A DNA stretch of 64,000 nt from Proteles cristata cristata (lineage: Eukaryota > Chordata > Mammalia > Carnivora > Hyaenidae): contig JAESUZ010000972.1 in NCBI GenBank assembly GCA_017311185.1, positions 186,001 through 250,000 on the forward strand. Reading direction: 5' to 3'. Positions 42,291 through 54,091 of the stretch are shown one piece after another; position 1 is the stretch's first letter; each line of letters starts with the position of its first letter. The translations under genes were made by a program, and so were the position numbers. The notes beneath the pieces are model-generated. The model was given only the letters and a program-made list of their open reading frames with translations. It had not been told where the DNA came from and searched no databases.

Positions 42291-45200
42291 TTGCACAAAA
42301 CAATTGGGTATTACAGGTTAAGAACTGCACAGGGGGAAGTGGGAAGTACTTTTTAGCTTGTTAAAACCTTTACCTTGAGGCAAAAATACGGTGGCACATT
42401 ACTGGGAAATTATGAAAACATAAGGCCCCTGTCCCATTTTTAATAGAACATTATTGAGGTACATTTTTATATGTTGTGCCACAGATTTTTTTTGAGGGGG
42501 GAGGGGGAGGAGGAATAAACAAACACTAGCTTGACTTATAACATTGAACTGTGGGGTCAACATTAATATCTATAAAAACAAAGATTGCTTGGCAAATTTT
42601 CATAAGTCCCAAATGTGATCTATTCTGGATATACTGGGAAGTGAAAAGCTTTTTGCTGAGTCTTCAAGAGTAAAGTGCATATCTCATCACTCCACAGCAG
42701 CAGTAAATAAAAGGAACTATTTGCCAATCTTCCTGGAGGGAGGGAAGGCACCATATTTTCATTTTTAAAAGAAGATGAAATTGGGAAATAAAGCACATGA
42801 AGAAAAAACACAGGTAATACCCATATCAGTTTCCAACCCCTGATCTGGGATAAAAAGCTGTTACCGCCTGAATGGATGAAAGAGGACTCTATCAGGGGAA
42901 GAGCATATAAACAATGATTATATTTCCAAAACCAAAAAGTGGGATCATATGGTCTATCAAAGAACAGAGTAGCTAAAATTAGGTCTGTCTCAGAAAATCT
43001 GAAACGTACGGCCACAATAATATCCCCATAAAATATCTCATTCTAAAATGTACCTAGTAACTGGTACATTCTCCCAGGACAGAGCTTAATGCCCATGGCT
43101 AGACTACTGCAAAGGACAAGTAGTGTTCCACAAGTAGTGTTCCACATTACTTTTATTAAATAGGAACACGGGTGATTTCCAGAGACATCTAGAAATAAAC
43201 ACCAGTTGTATATTGTATACATCGTCCTAATACTCATAGTACCTAAAATCAAATTCTTAGCAGACAAATTGGTCCCATTTTCATTTTTAAAGCACACAGT
43301 ATTTAAAGCATAAACTGCAATGATTATATTGGAGCTACCTAAAATATATAAAGGCTAATTAGAATCTGGAAGGAAAAGGAAAATGATGAGGAAAAGAGAG
43401 AAAATAAAGTATCCAACCTCCAAAATGAAATCAATAGGTCAGCGTTTTCATTTGGAGGCTCTGTCTTGACTGCTTGTTTTGGAGAAAACCGCGTGTACTG
43501 GTTCCATTATTATTCGTATTCCTCGTTACAAAAACCATCACATAAATTTGGCACGAATAGCAATCTACTCAGAAGAAAGCGTAAATGGAACAATATATTA
43601 AAAATGGAAACTGCACACCTATACTGCTGTTCTCTTTTTAGAGAACAGTGAACACTTTAGTAAGCACCAAGTTCACAGAGAAGAAAAGAAGAAAATTCTG
43701 CTATGCACATGAACCGATGGCACTGAAAATAATAAAGACACCTTTAATAATTTATTTTCTTTATAATGGTCCCACTCTATTATTCTGCTAATCCAGTCAC
43801 TGTCCTATAATTAGGTTATTTACTGATCAGGCTGGGTGCTATGTGACTGAAACCCTTTCATGCTAAATTAACCTTAGTTACATCGGATAGATAGATCCAA
43901 ACCATGATGTCAAACGTCCTCATGTTCAGAGAAAACAGTAACCTAACCTTTCTATTCTACGTTCTCTGGTCTTCTCTAGTGTTTGAGAAACTGGAACATT
44001 CTTGATTTTCTAAGAGTTAGGCATGTGAACTCTCATCAGTTTATATAAACTTCAGCTCAGCTCGAATCCTAAATTATGACACAACCTCATTGCTAGAAGA
44101 CTTCCACTGTACCTGCTATGCTGGCAACGATGCTAACACTCTACTGAAACTGAGGGATAGTCAAAGACCCCGCTGTGAGAAAGGACAGCAGAGCCGAGGA
44201 GCACTATGGTGGGCAGAGCACAGCCGCAGCAGCCGTGTCACAAGGGAATCACTGCTAAAGTGCCGGGGGAGCGCCCGCGGAGAAAACAGTACCGTTAGGG
44301 AGCTCTGCATGTTAGAAGTATCTTCCTTATTGTCTCAGCTGCTAAAGAGATCACCAATGGACGCAAGGGAAATTTCAAACTGAGCGAACGTTTTTATCAA
44401 CTTGAAAAGTAAACAGCATATAAATAAATACTGGACAAGGGCAACCCTGTTATAGAATAACAGTAAGTTCCAAATGAACCTTCAAAACCACAATTTGACA
44501 AAAATGAAAACTAAACAACGAACACATAATTCAATTTCAAAACTATATACAAACTCAAACATTTTAAATTGAAAGAAACGTTAAGCAACAAAATAAGACA
44601 TCCCAAACACCAAAGGAAAAAACTGAAGGTAAATGGCAACCTAATGGCACAGATGCCTCCAGAAAACAATGTTATGGTTAATTATCTAACCATATAATTA
44701 TGGTTAATTATCTATCTGAGAGAAAATTTCAAGAGATTGTGGTTCAGATTTCCAAATGTTTTTGGGTAAAGTGACCTGAGACTGATTCTTGAGTCTAGTG
44801 GAATTCTCATTAAGATATCTGGGCATGCCCTTCAAATGACATCATGAGATGAGTGAACAGAAAATCTTGACTCCTTCCTGCCCTTCGACACACCAAGAGC
44901 AAACCACATTCACGGACATAGGACTCTTTCTAGTAACGCAGAAGAAAAGGAACTGACTGGTCTAAGGAGGTGTGGTACTTCTATTTCCTTTACATATGTT
45001 TTGGCTCAAGTCAAAAAGCCTACAATTAATGAAATAAAGGATTCCTCATGTTACATGCTGGAGGCCATATACCATGAATAGTGAATCTACAAATATTACT
45101 TTCAAAGCCTAGAGTTATCTGTTAACAATGCACATTATCAAGAGGCTTTATAAAATGTTTTAAACGCCAACCATGACTTAGACATGAATGATATGCGGAC

Positions 45201-45500
45201 GTCCGAGATATTGATACAAATCAACCAGCATGTCACTCACTTCAACTCTCATTTTAAATAGGCACTGTGAAAATGGGAATGCTGCTGGACAGAAATGAGT
45301 AGTAGATACTGAAATGAGTGTTCTTTAAGGAGTACCTGCTCTACATTAATTCCCTTTAGTTAAAGAAGCACAGGAAATATTCAGAAAAAAAATCTTATCA
45401 GTCTATAAAAGGAGTTAGTGTTTAGAAATGAAAATGAAGCACTTGCATCTTCATTTTTTAAAACTTCACAAAGGTGCAAACAAGGTAATGCTTTCCCGGC

Positions 45501-46451
45501 TCACATGGGCAGATCAGTACTATTATGTCTAGTCTTCCTAGATGTGCCATCGTCTCGTGGCAGTGCTTTCTGCAAACTTGACATAGCAGCAGTTCTTTCA
45601 ATGTCGATCACAGCATACAGCTCTGTGCGCCTGGTAGGGGTCTGTGGAAGGGGCGTGGTAGGCGTTTTTGGAGTCTGAGGGTTGTCAGAGTCACTGCCAC
45701 CTTCCAAGTCGACCTGTATGTAATTGAGCTGCCTGTGTTCTAAACTTGGGCGCCTGATATCGAAGTTAAAGACCGTCGGCGTACAGTCCCGACGCCTTGA
45801 ATATTCAATTTTGTGAGCACTTGCCGGCACTGTTACATTCTCCGTATTTACATAGTTATGCATTGGATCTAGGTTATTATGGTAGCCGTTTAGAGATGGG
45901 GTCTTTGGTCCTAAATTGTCATCTTCATCCCTACTTAGCTTGCGGGCTTCCCAAACAGGAGGCAAAGATGGTAAATTTTCATAGTTTAGTAATGCAGTTC
46001 TTCTCTGAGCTGAGTTGTTGATATTCTGGGTATCTGAGGTACTGCTGGATGTCAGACGACCTCTCCTGACCCCTGAGGCACTAGGGATAGATAACCCATT
46101 TATATTTTCATACACCAGTTTGTTCACAGAGGGTGCCTCTCTGCGCTCATCGCTGTCATACCCAGTGTCCCATTCCGTGCTATTTGCACCACTCCCACTG
46201 ACTTGGTCTCTTCCAAGCTGCTCCAGTTTCTCTTTTTCCATTAACTGCTTTTGAACAGGGGTTGGTCCTAAGACAAATTTGACTCCTTCGGGTTCAAGAA
46301 GAATCTGAGGGTCCCTGTCCTCAATACTACTTGGTTCTTCTTTTGGTGTGTTGCTTTCAGCGTTAGAAATCCTAGCCTCCAATGGGACATGCACACTTGT
46401 GCGATTTTTCCGCTCTTCCTGCACTCCTGTAGTGTTGACATAGGTATGGAC
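45501..46451 (-). CDS. FRS2: FRS2 last coding exon (docking tail)
   Basis: 951 bases, residues 193-508 plus TGA. Begins VHTYVNTTGVQEER and ends NSTDLPM. Holds all six classical phosphotyrosine docking sites. Acceptor TTGTTTTAG at 46452-46460. Confidence 0.97.
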   Translation of the reverse strand, partial: VHTYVNTTGVQEERKNRTSVHVPLEARISNAESNTPKEEPSSIEDRDPQILLEPEGVKFVLGPTPVQKQLMEKEKLEQLGRDQVSGSGANSTEWDTGYDSDERREAPSVNKLVYENINGLSIPSASGVRRGRLTSSSTSDTQNINNSAQRRTALLNYENLPSLPPVWEARKLSRDEDDNLGPKTPSLNGYHNNLDPMHNYVNTENVTVPASAHKIEYSRRRDCTPTVFNFDIRRPSLEHRQLNYIQVDLEGGSDSDNPQTPKTPTTPLPQTPTRRTELYAVIDIERTAAMSSLQKALPRDDGTSRKTRHNSTDLPM

Positions 46452-49400
46452 CTAAAACAAAACAGGAAAGTGAATCAATAACTTGCTTAAAACAGAAACA
46501 AAAAACGGTGACTGTATCAGTTAATTTTATCACTTATCTTTCTCGATATACTCTTCCTTCAAAGCTTTCATATTCATTTTTCACTAATAAAAAGGTGAGG
46601 AGAAGGGAGGAATGTAGAAACATTTTCCTCACTTCATAAAAGAATCCTCTAAAATAACACATTACAGTGTACTTGATACATGAGAAGCATTCTGTTTAAA
46701 AAAATCAGGAATAGGGGCGCCTGGGTGGCTTAGTCGGTTAAGCGTCCGACTTTCGCTTAGGTCATGATCTCGCGGTTCGTGGGTTCGAGCCCCGCGTTGG
46801 GCTCTGTGCTGACTGCCAGCTCAGAGCCTGGAGCCTGCTTCAGTCTATGACTCCCTCTCTCTCTGACCCTCCCCTGCTCACGCTGTCTCTCTCTCTCTCT
46901 CCTAGAAATAAATAAAAATAAAAATAAATTAAAAAAAAAATCAGGAACAAATTGGGATTATCATTTTGAATGTTTTAGAAATTCTCATCAATACACTAAA
47001 ACGTGACTCAGGAACAAGGAATAATGGCGCCTGGGTGGCTCAGTTGGCTAAGCATCTGACTCAGGTTCAGGTCACGATCTCGTGGTTCATGGGTTTGAGC
47101 CTCTCTTTGGGCTCCCTGCTGATGGGACACAGCCTGCTTGGGATTCTCTCTCTCTGCCCCTCTCCACGGGTATGTACACACTCTCTCTCAAAGTAAATAA
47201 ATAAACTTAAAAAAAAAAAAGAATATGGAATAACAAGTATTAAAAAGAGACAACAAATTTATCCTGGTTTACAGATGCTGTGACTATATAAAGAGATAAA
47301 CCCTACTGGATTTAATAAGAGTACTGTAAAATGCATAGGTATAAAATAAATACCACCTGCTAAGAAATCGTCACTATTTAGAAAAGGTCAATGGTATTGT
47401 GAGGGAACAATATAAAAACATTTGGGAGACTATACATAAGATTTGAAAAACTCAAAAATAAAATGCAAAACTGAGGGAAGTGTAATTATAGAAAATAATT
47501 TATGAATTTATTTACTTTGTAAAGAACACGAAGAAATAGATTTTAAAACAGGAAGTATTTCTTAATGATATGTGACCATATGGTTTACAAAAGATAAGTA
47601 TAACTAATTAATATAGAGTCAGTGTTCGACCAAATACTTCATTTCTCAAATGAAAGAGAATACTCTGGGATATCAAACAGCTTCCTAAAAAAATTGACAA
47701 CAAAATCTACCTTTCTGCTAGTAGTCCACTAATGTAAAAAACAGTATAAATTCCAAAAGCATCGGTGATTATTGTAACAGGAACTGGCATTAATTAATTT
47801 GCCTTTATCCATAGACACACCTCTCCTGTGAGCCTGCAAACTACCGTGATGCTGTTTCTCTCCACACCTACACATATTTGGCCTATGTCAGGAAATATAT
47901 GCTGTTTCCTCTGATTCTTAATCACAAAAGTCGCACACGAACAGTAAAAGCTACAATTCAAACTGACTAAAATTTTCAAGTATTGGCCCACACAGCATCG
48001 CTTTAACCCCACACAGGCTATCATCCTGTTAGACAGCAGCTCACGCTTACTTGCTCCTCGGCCACGAGCAAAGGATGTGTAGATTCTTCACCTACTGAAG
48101 GCAGGCGTGCGCTTCCCACAGAAGGATGTCTGCTTGAAGGATGGGAGGAAGCATCTCCAAATGAGGGATATCGGGGATATCCATTAGGTAAATTCTGAGC
48201 AGCAAACCCTGGAGCTGAGTTTTTGTTTATTGGTTTAAGAAGAAAAGCAGGATATAGGGGGCGGGGCGGGGGGAGGCAGGACAGAGAGAATAAAAATGAG
48301 TGAGAACCGAACAGGCACGGAGAGAATTAAGCAAGGTGTTTCTGGTAAGACACAGCAGAAACAACACAAACAGCAGAGCATAAACAACACACCCATCCAC
48401 TCCAACTTTCCATTCACATTTTAGATAATATGGAACTTTTAATGTTTTCCTAACTAAAATACTAAAAATGTTTATAATTATAGACATAACAGTCTTTTAA
48501 AACTGATGACCATTAGACTTATGTTAGCTAATGGTGATTTCTAACATGTTACAGATTATATATCCATAATCCATAGTTTAAAATGTCTGTTATTCAAAAT
48601 ATAAAAGAGAAAATGGGTACTTACTTGTAGGTGTTCGAGGCGTTCTGGGGACTTCCAACTCTGTCTGATGATTATTCCTTTCTACAACTGGCTCTTCCAC
48701 CACATTTATACTATTGTTTTGCATAATCTCTTGCAACATGTTAAATAATTCTTCTGCACGAGCACACTTAAAGGCGAAGATTCCTACAAACATAAAAAAA
48801 AGGGAAAAAGAGTAGCCACAACTTTAAAAAAGATACAGGAGTACCTATCAAAGAACAAAACGGTAAAGTAAGTATTCTATTCACTGACAGCAAGAAAGGC
48901 CTTTTAAATAAATGTCTGATAAATAACATTCTCTGTTTCTAAACATAAGCCCAAAAGGAAATTCACAGAATAATTTTCATATGTCTAAGGGAAATGGCCC
49001 AAAACAAGGCAGGCAAAAACAAGAATTGAAAGGGGCGCCTGGGTGGCTTAGTCGGTTAAGCGTCCGACTTTCGCTTGGGTCATGATCTTGCGGTTCGTGG
49101 GTTCGAGCCCCGCGACGGGCTTTGTGCTGACTGCCAGCTCGGAGCCTGGAGCCTGTTTCAGAGTCTGTGTCTCCCTCTCTCTCTGACCCTCCCCTGCTCA
49201 CGCTGTCTCTCTCTCTCTCTCCTAGAAATAAATAAAAATATTTAAACAAACAAACAAACAAAAAACAAACAAAAAAAACCAAGAATTGAACACTTACTTT
49301 AGATTGTTTCTTAACAGCAGGGGGAGCCCAAATCACCATTACCAAGGTGATCCTTTACCATTTGACTGTCCCTTGTTCGGTGTTTTACAATCCTTCCCTT

Positions 49401-51361
49401 GTTTAATTATTACAATAATTCTATAAGGCAAGCATTGGAATTTGTCCCTAATAGAGGAGGAATCTGATGTGCGATGGAAATCGTGTAACTCGCCCAAGCC
49501 CTTTTCAAGCAATCGGTCGCAAAAAACCAAACCATGTTCTGTTGGACTCCAAAGTTTAGGTTCTTTCCCCAAAAAGTTGTAACAGTAAAGGAACAGAGTC
49601 AATTTACTGGAACTAATCATATGCAGAAAATCTTAAAGTTAATAATATTAAGTCAAAATCCTGGACATACAGAATGTGCTTAATAAATAAATGCCCAATC
49701 AATGAATACATAACGTATTATATCTCTTTTTCTGAACAATCCCCTTATTTGGGGAATTTCTTTTCTATCAGGAGAAAAGTAAAGCATTAATTAAAACGTT
49801 GTATGTAGGATAAATAAAAGAACAATTTTCAAATATGAAAATGTTTGTAGAAAAAGTTAAAAGCTCTACCTACCTTGTCCAGTTTGACACCTTCGACCAC
49901 TTTCAAAAGAGAAGAGATTTGAATCGTAGCCATAGCGCCGCAGGCAGAGGTAGTGCCATTTTACCGAATCACGTTTGCGAGTATATAAAATCAGTTCTGT
50001 GTCTGTAAGTTCCATAATGCCAGAACCTAACTCATTCCCATCATCATCCACATTAATGACCTAAAAAAAAGAAAGCTCAATTAGTGCTAACCTGAGGCAC
50101 CCACTTGATGGCCATACACACATTTCACCAATTTGTCAACAAAATGCACTGCTGTTGATTGGTTCAGTTATTCGCTCCTTTGTTAGCTCATTCATCAATC
50201 AATGTGTATTTAGGCCATGGCCTATGTAGCAGTGTAAGATCTGCTTTCATCCACAAGCAACTCATTTACAGTGAGAAGATATAAAACACAAAGTCAACAA
50301 CACAAAGCTGTATATGAGTAGTTGACAAATGGATGCAACAGAGGTTGCAAAAGACAGCAACTGTGGCCTAGGGTTGCTGGAGAAGCCTTCACCAAAGAGG
50401 AAGGGACTTCAGCTGGGCCTCAGGAGAGAGCCGGTGGGTCAGGGGCTGTAGGGCATATCCTGAAGATGCAGTGCTATGGCACAGACAAGGAAAATATGTT
50501 TCAGAGAGACCAAGACAGGATTTCATGGAAGGGAAAGCCTTGCGCTAGTGAGTTTCTGAAAATGGCCAGAGACTATGAGGAATAGGTAACACTTCGAGAG
50601 AACGGTCTCTATTCCCAGGGCAGGCAGAGCACTATGCACATATTTCTCCCATTTAATCCTTGTAACAATCCTAAACTGCAGGGAATACTATTTTTTCCAC
50701 TGTATTGTACACAAACGGAACAAACCTGCCCAAGGTCACAAAGCTACAAAGCCACAGGGTTTCAACTTACACCCTATGTTTGTGATCCAGAGGCTATGGC
50801 TTATAACAACCTGAGGTCAGACCATAAGAGACACTAAGTGGCTGTGAATAGGTTAGAAATGGAACATATATGCTCTAGGTAACAGAACACCATAAAAGTT
50901 TTAGAATGATGAAAGAGTAAGATCAATCTGATGTCAAGTGCAGGATGGATCACAGAGGGGAACTGACTCAAGGGTAGAGTCCAGCTAAGAAAGTATCCAG
51001 GCATGAAGGGATGTGGTGGCCAGACTGAAGAGGCACCTATAAAATGGCATTTTAAAAAGTATTTCTAGAACTGTATGGCTAATTGGATATTCAGGACCAA
51101 AGGGAAAAAAAAGAGGACTCCACACTGTCAGTAAGAACATTGTCATCATTTGTTAAAACAAGAAAAGGCAGAGTGGACACAAAGAGAAGTAAAAGGGTCT
51201 AGAGATAAAAGTAAGGAAGTAAGACATATTAAGTGAAGAAAAAGAAGAACATCAAACTAGGAAGTGAGAGATATAACTCAACCAGTTTTACTAACCTTAA
51301 ACTTGTTCCGATGGTTATCTGGGACAGTGTCTTTATCTGGACAGCTACAACAGCTACCCAT
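45501..51361 (-). CDS. FRS2: FRS2, fibroblast growth factor receptor substrate 2 (whole coding span, 5 exons)
   Basis: Five minus-strand exons join in phase to 1527 bases, 508 codons plus TGA, the length of human FRS2 (FRS2-alpha). The N terminus MGSCCSCP has Gly2 for myristoylation, which places the protein at the plasma membrane. Residues about 13-115 form the PTB domain that binds FGF receptors and TRKs. The tail has the known phosphotyrosine docking sites: GRB2-type TYVN (196), VYEN (306), NYEN (349) and NYVN (392), and SHP2-type NYIQV (436) and LYAVI (471). A TP-rich stretch near 455-465 (TPKTPTTPLPQTP) matches the ERK feedback-phosphorylation region. The protein couples receptors to RAS-MAPK and PI3K. 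All introns are GT-AG and no damage is seen. The 5' noncoding exons and promoter lie beyond the window. Confidence 0.97.
46714..46938 (+). repeat. SINEC_Fc-type SINE, young subfamily, FRS2 intron
   Basis: GGGGCGCCTGGGTGGCTTAG start; flanks share AAAAAAATCAGGAA. About 260 bases before the last FRS2 coding exon. Confidence 0.93.
47024..47222 (+). repeat. SINEC_Fc-type SINE, FRS2 intron
   Basis: TGGCGCCTGGGTGGCTCAG start; AATAAATAAACTTAAAA tail. Confidence 0.88.
48051..48214 (-). CDS. FRS2: FRS2 coding exon 4
   Basis: 164 bases, end of codon 138 through residue 192 (PGFAAQNLPNGYP to LLVAEEQ). Ser/Pro-rich linker after the PTB domain. Acceptor AACTCAG, donor GTAAGC. Confidence 0.95.
48625..48783 (-). 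CDS. FRS2: FRS2 coding exon 3 (PTB domain, last part)
   Basis: 159 bases, end of codon 85 through residue 137 plus one base. IFAFKCARAEELFNMLQEIM is the C-terminal PTB helix, followed by the VPRTPRTPT linker. Donor GTAAGT. Confidence 0.96.
49032..49280 (+). repeat. SINEC_Fc-type SINE, young subfamily, FRS2 intron
   Basis: GGGGCGCCTGGGTGGCTTAG start; flanks share AAGAATTGAA; tail has ACAAACAAACAAAC. Confidence 0.93.
49370..49570 (+). repeat. MIR-like, FRS2 intron
   Basis: TTATTACAATAATTCTATAAG to CGCCCAAGCCC is a weak MIR pattern. Confidence 0.4.
49874..50060 (-). CDS. FRS2: FRS2 coding exon 2 (PTB domain, first part)
   Basis: 187 bases, residues 23-84 plus one base (VINVDDDGNEL to RRCQTGQ). 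Beta strands of the PTB fold include TELILYTRKRD and WHYLCLRRYGYD. Acceptor TTTTTTAG, donor GTAGGT. Confidence 0.96.
50210..51100. repeat. Ancient L2/CR1-like and MIR sequence, FRS2 intron
   Basis: 50330-50600 and 50880-51050 resemble an old GA-rich LINE-derived repeat. 50620-50810 fits a MIR (CATTTAATCCTTGTAACAATCC, CTGCCCAAGGTCACAAAGC). Confidence 0.4.
51296..51361 (-). CDS. FRS2: FRS2 first coding exon
   Basis: 66 bases, residues 1-22, with the myristoylation signal MGSCCSC. Donor GTTAGT. The exon probably starts at 51387, after the acceptor TTTCATGTAG, giving 26 bases of 5' UTR. ATG is in a fair context (GAAGCCATGG). Confidence 0.95.
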
Positions 51362-51387
51362 GGCTTCTTCAGAAGACCATGTGAGCG
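51362..51387 (-). other. FRS2: FRS2 5' UTR part of the first coding exon
   Basis: Short leader between a likely 3' splice site (CTTTCATGTAG) and the FRS2 start codon. Further noncoding exons are expected upstream, outside the window or not recognisable in it. Confidence 0.6.
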
Positions 51388-51475
51388 CTACATGAAAGAT
51401 AATTTGGATAAAATTATTAAACGTAGGATACAAAAATCATAAAACAGAAGAAGACTTTAGAAATCATCTAGCACA

Positions 51476-51690
51476 GGGGCACCCAGGTGGCTCACTCGGT
51501 TATGTGCCTGACTCTTGATTTCAGTTCAGGTGATGATCTCATGGCTTGTGGGTTCTAGCCCTTGTGTCAGACTCTGCACTGACTGTATGGAGCCCGCTTG
51601 GGATCTCTTGCTCCCTCACGCTCTGCCCCTACCCCACTCGCACTCTTTCTCTCTCTCTCAAAATAAATAAACTTAAAAAAAAAAAAGAAA
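51476..51690 (+). repeat. Older CAN-SINE
   Basis: GGGGCACCCAGGTGGCTCAC start and CTCTTGATTTCAGTTC insert, about 90 bases upstream of the FRS2 first coding exon. Confidence 0.8.
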
Positions 51691-52469
51691 GAAAGAAATC
51701 ATCTAACACAAGTCCTGAGTTATTTTGATGAGGAAAATTAAGCCCAAGAAGGTATAGGGCTAAGCTGGATTTCACACATTCAGCTGCTTAATTTTGCTCA
51801 GTGATAATGAGAGTAGTTTCATGAGGCAGAAACCTCAAATTTCCAGTTAAATTTGCAAGGGTCTTCCTATTTTTAAATTACCTTTTAAAAAAAACAACTT
51901 AAGGTCTCATCTCATATGTAACACTATTTAAGTGAAGTCATTTATGGAATTAGCCCTTTCTGGTTTATCAGAAATTTTAATTTTAATAAATTTCCAAAGG
52001 GAAGCTGGACTTCTAGGTTGGCAGGTATTTTGATTCTTATTATTCACTGTAGTATCCTTTATGTATTTAATCAGGGCAAAGCTGATTAGTAAATAGAACA
52101 CAAAAACAAATTTGGAACAGTTCATTAAGAAAGACAACCCAAAAATCAAGTGGTAACTTAACAGAGAGAATACTGGCAAAACTGATAAAGCATATCTGTG
52201 TTTTCCTGCTTTCCCATACAAGGTTAGAGGTAATAGGTTACAGGTGACCCTAAGTGTTCAAGAACATTGTAAATGAACAAACAATGGTAAAATTCAAAAC
52301 ACCACTTACAAACAAGGGAAAGAATCAAAATGAATGTGATAATATTTGAAGAAGTGGGAGGAAAGGAAGCACAAAAAGCTACTAAATATTCAAAAACATA
52401 GATCTGATATAGTCTGTTTAAAATTCTTCAGTTCTCTTCACTATTTTCAGGAAAAAAATTCGTAGCTCG

Positions 52470-52890
52470 TCTGCATGACGTGAGGTTCTTCACAATCTCA
52501 TCCCTAGCCACGGATCTAGTCTGAGCTCTCCTTGTCTCTGCTTCAAGCAGAGCAACAGTCCCCAGAGCAACTCGTCACCCCCTCCCCACCCCCTCACCCC
52601 CATGCTGCTCCTTTCCTTTCTCAGGATCCAATCAGAGTGCAGTGCTTCAGGGAGCCCTTGTTGATTCCAAGCAACTGGGAGAATTACACTTGTTATGTCT
52701 CCCCCAGGGCAACCTGGGCTTCCCAGTATCACGGCGTTTTCACACTGTTTACTTCACTATCGTGCCCTCCACTGCAAGCTCCTTTCCAACAGGGACAGAC
52801 CTTATTTATTCAGTGTTGCATTCCCCATGCCTAACACGACCTAGCACAATACAAGGTGGGGGCTCTAAGTCTCTTATGAGCTGAACTATA
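52470..52890 (+). repeat. L2 3' end
   Basis: CCCTCCACTGCAAGCTCC, GGGACAGACCTTATTTATTC and CCTAGCACAATACAAGG follow the 3' end of L2. Confidence 0.5.
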
Positions 52891-53060
52891 CTAAACAAAG
52901 GTAAAGAGTGCTGGCAGGTGTAAGCATGAAGCAGATGAAAAAGTCTATTAGTGTACAAACCAAAAGAAGTGCTAAATAGTAAAGTTAAGACTCATATTTG
53001 GTAGTTTGCTCTAGGTAATATGTCAGCTAAATATCATGGCATAAAGATGACTAAGTCACA

Positions 53061-53264
53061 GGGCATCTGGCTCAGTCGGTTAAGTATCTGATTCTTGATC
53101 TCAGCTCAGGTCATGATCTCATGGTTCATAAGTTTGAGCCCTGCATCGAGCTCTGTGCTGACAGAATGGAGCCTGCTTGGGATATTCTCATTCTCTCTCT
53201 CTCTCTCCCACACACACACTCTCTTTCTCTTAAAATTAATAAAACAAATAAATATTAAAAAAAA
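53061..53264 (+). repeat. CAN-SINE
   Basis: GGGCATCTGGCTCAGTCGGTT start; (CT)n and CACACACAC inside. Confidence 0.82.
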
Positions 53265-53659
53265 GATTAAGTCACAGTATGTACTTCTGAAAAGTCATGA
53301 GTCTAAAGGGAGAGACAGATGTAAATAGATAATGCATTATGATTAAACCTTATATTAGAATCTCAGAAGAGTTCTGCGGACACAGTAAAGAGAGCAAATA
53401 ACTTTCGGGATTAACAGTGCAGGAAGCATCATTTGAACTGCTAATTAAAAGGATGAGCAGAAACAGTGTGCTGGGCACAAAACAGAAATAGGTAGTTGAG
53501 GCAGATAAAAGAGTCTCAACTACCAAACAAAGATCAAGGTCATGAAAGAGCATGAAAGGTAATCCGGCATTCAGGAGAAAGTGAGGTGTGCAATACAACT
53601 AGAATACAGGCAGGCTGTACCAAGAGCAGGGGCCAAACCACATAGAGTGTTCTGAAAAA

Positions 53660-53870
53660 TGTGGTAGGGATCTGGGACTTCAACTAGCTACGTGTCCTCA
53701 GTGTCCTCACTGTCGAACGGACCTGACTCTATCATGGCATTTATCGTATTTTATTGTAATGTGTATCTGTCTCAACATTCACTTCACTGTAATTTCCCTA
53801 AAGATAGGAGCTTTCTCTAAGCAGTAAGCATATCTCCTGACATACTACACAGTCCAAAAATATTTAACTT
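53660..53870 (+). repeat. L2-like fragment
   Basis: TTCACTGTAATTTCCCTAAAG then GGAGCTTTCTC resembles an L2 3' end. Confidence 0.35.
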
Positions 53871-53887
53871 TTAAAAATTAATACGGC

Positions 53888-54080
53888 TGGGAGCATCTGG
53901 GTGGCTCAGTAGGTTAAGTGCCTGACACTTAATTTTGGTTCAGGTCATGATCTCAAGGGTTTGTGAGATTGAGCGAGCCCCACATCAGGCTCTGCAATGA
54001 CAGCTTGGACCCTGCTTGGGATTCTCTCATCCTCTCTATTCTTCTCCTACTGTCTCTTGAAATAAACAAACAAACATGGA
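53888..54080 (+). repeat. Older CAN-SINE
   Basis: GGGAGCATCTGGGTGGCTCAG start; GAAATAAACAAACAAAC tail. Confidence 0.8.
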
Positions 54081-54091
54081 AAAAATTAATA

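Larger units (their letters stand above)
40640..45500 (-). other. FRS2: FRS2 3' UTR
   Basis: About 4.9 kb from the stop to paired AATAAA signals. It has no SINE or LINE, in sharp contrast to neighbouring introns, and is AT-rich. The human FRS2 mRNA is known to have a 3' UTR of several kb. Earlier AATAAA-type signals (near 42079, 41498 and 41271) could give shorter forms. The exact end is inferred. Confidence 0.6.

Noticed and set aside
45797..46254. Plus-strand open frames within the FRS2 last exon
   Set aside because: Shadows of the FRS2 reading frame.
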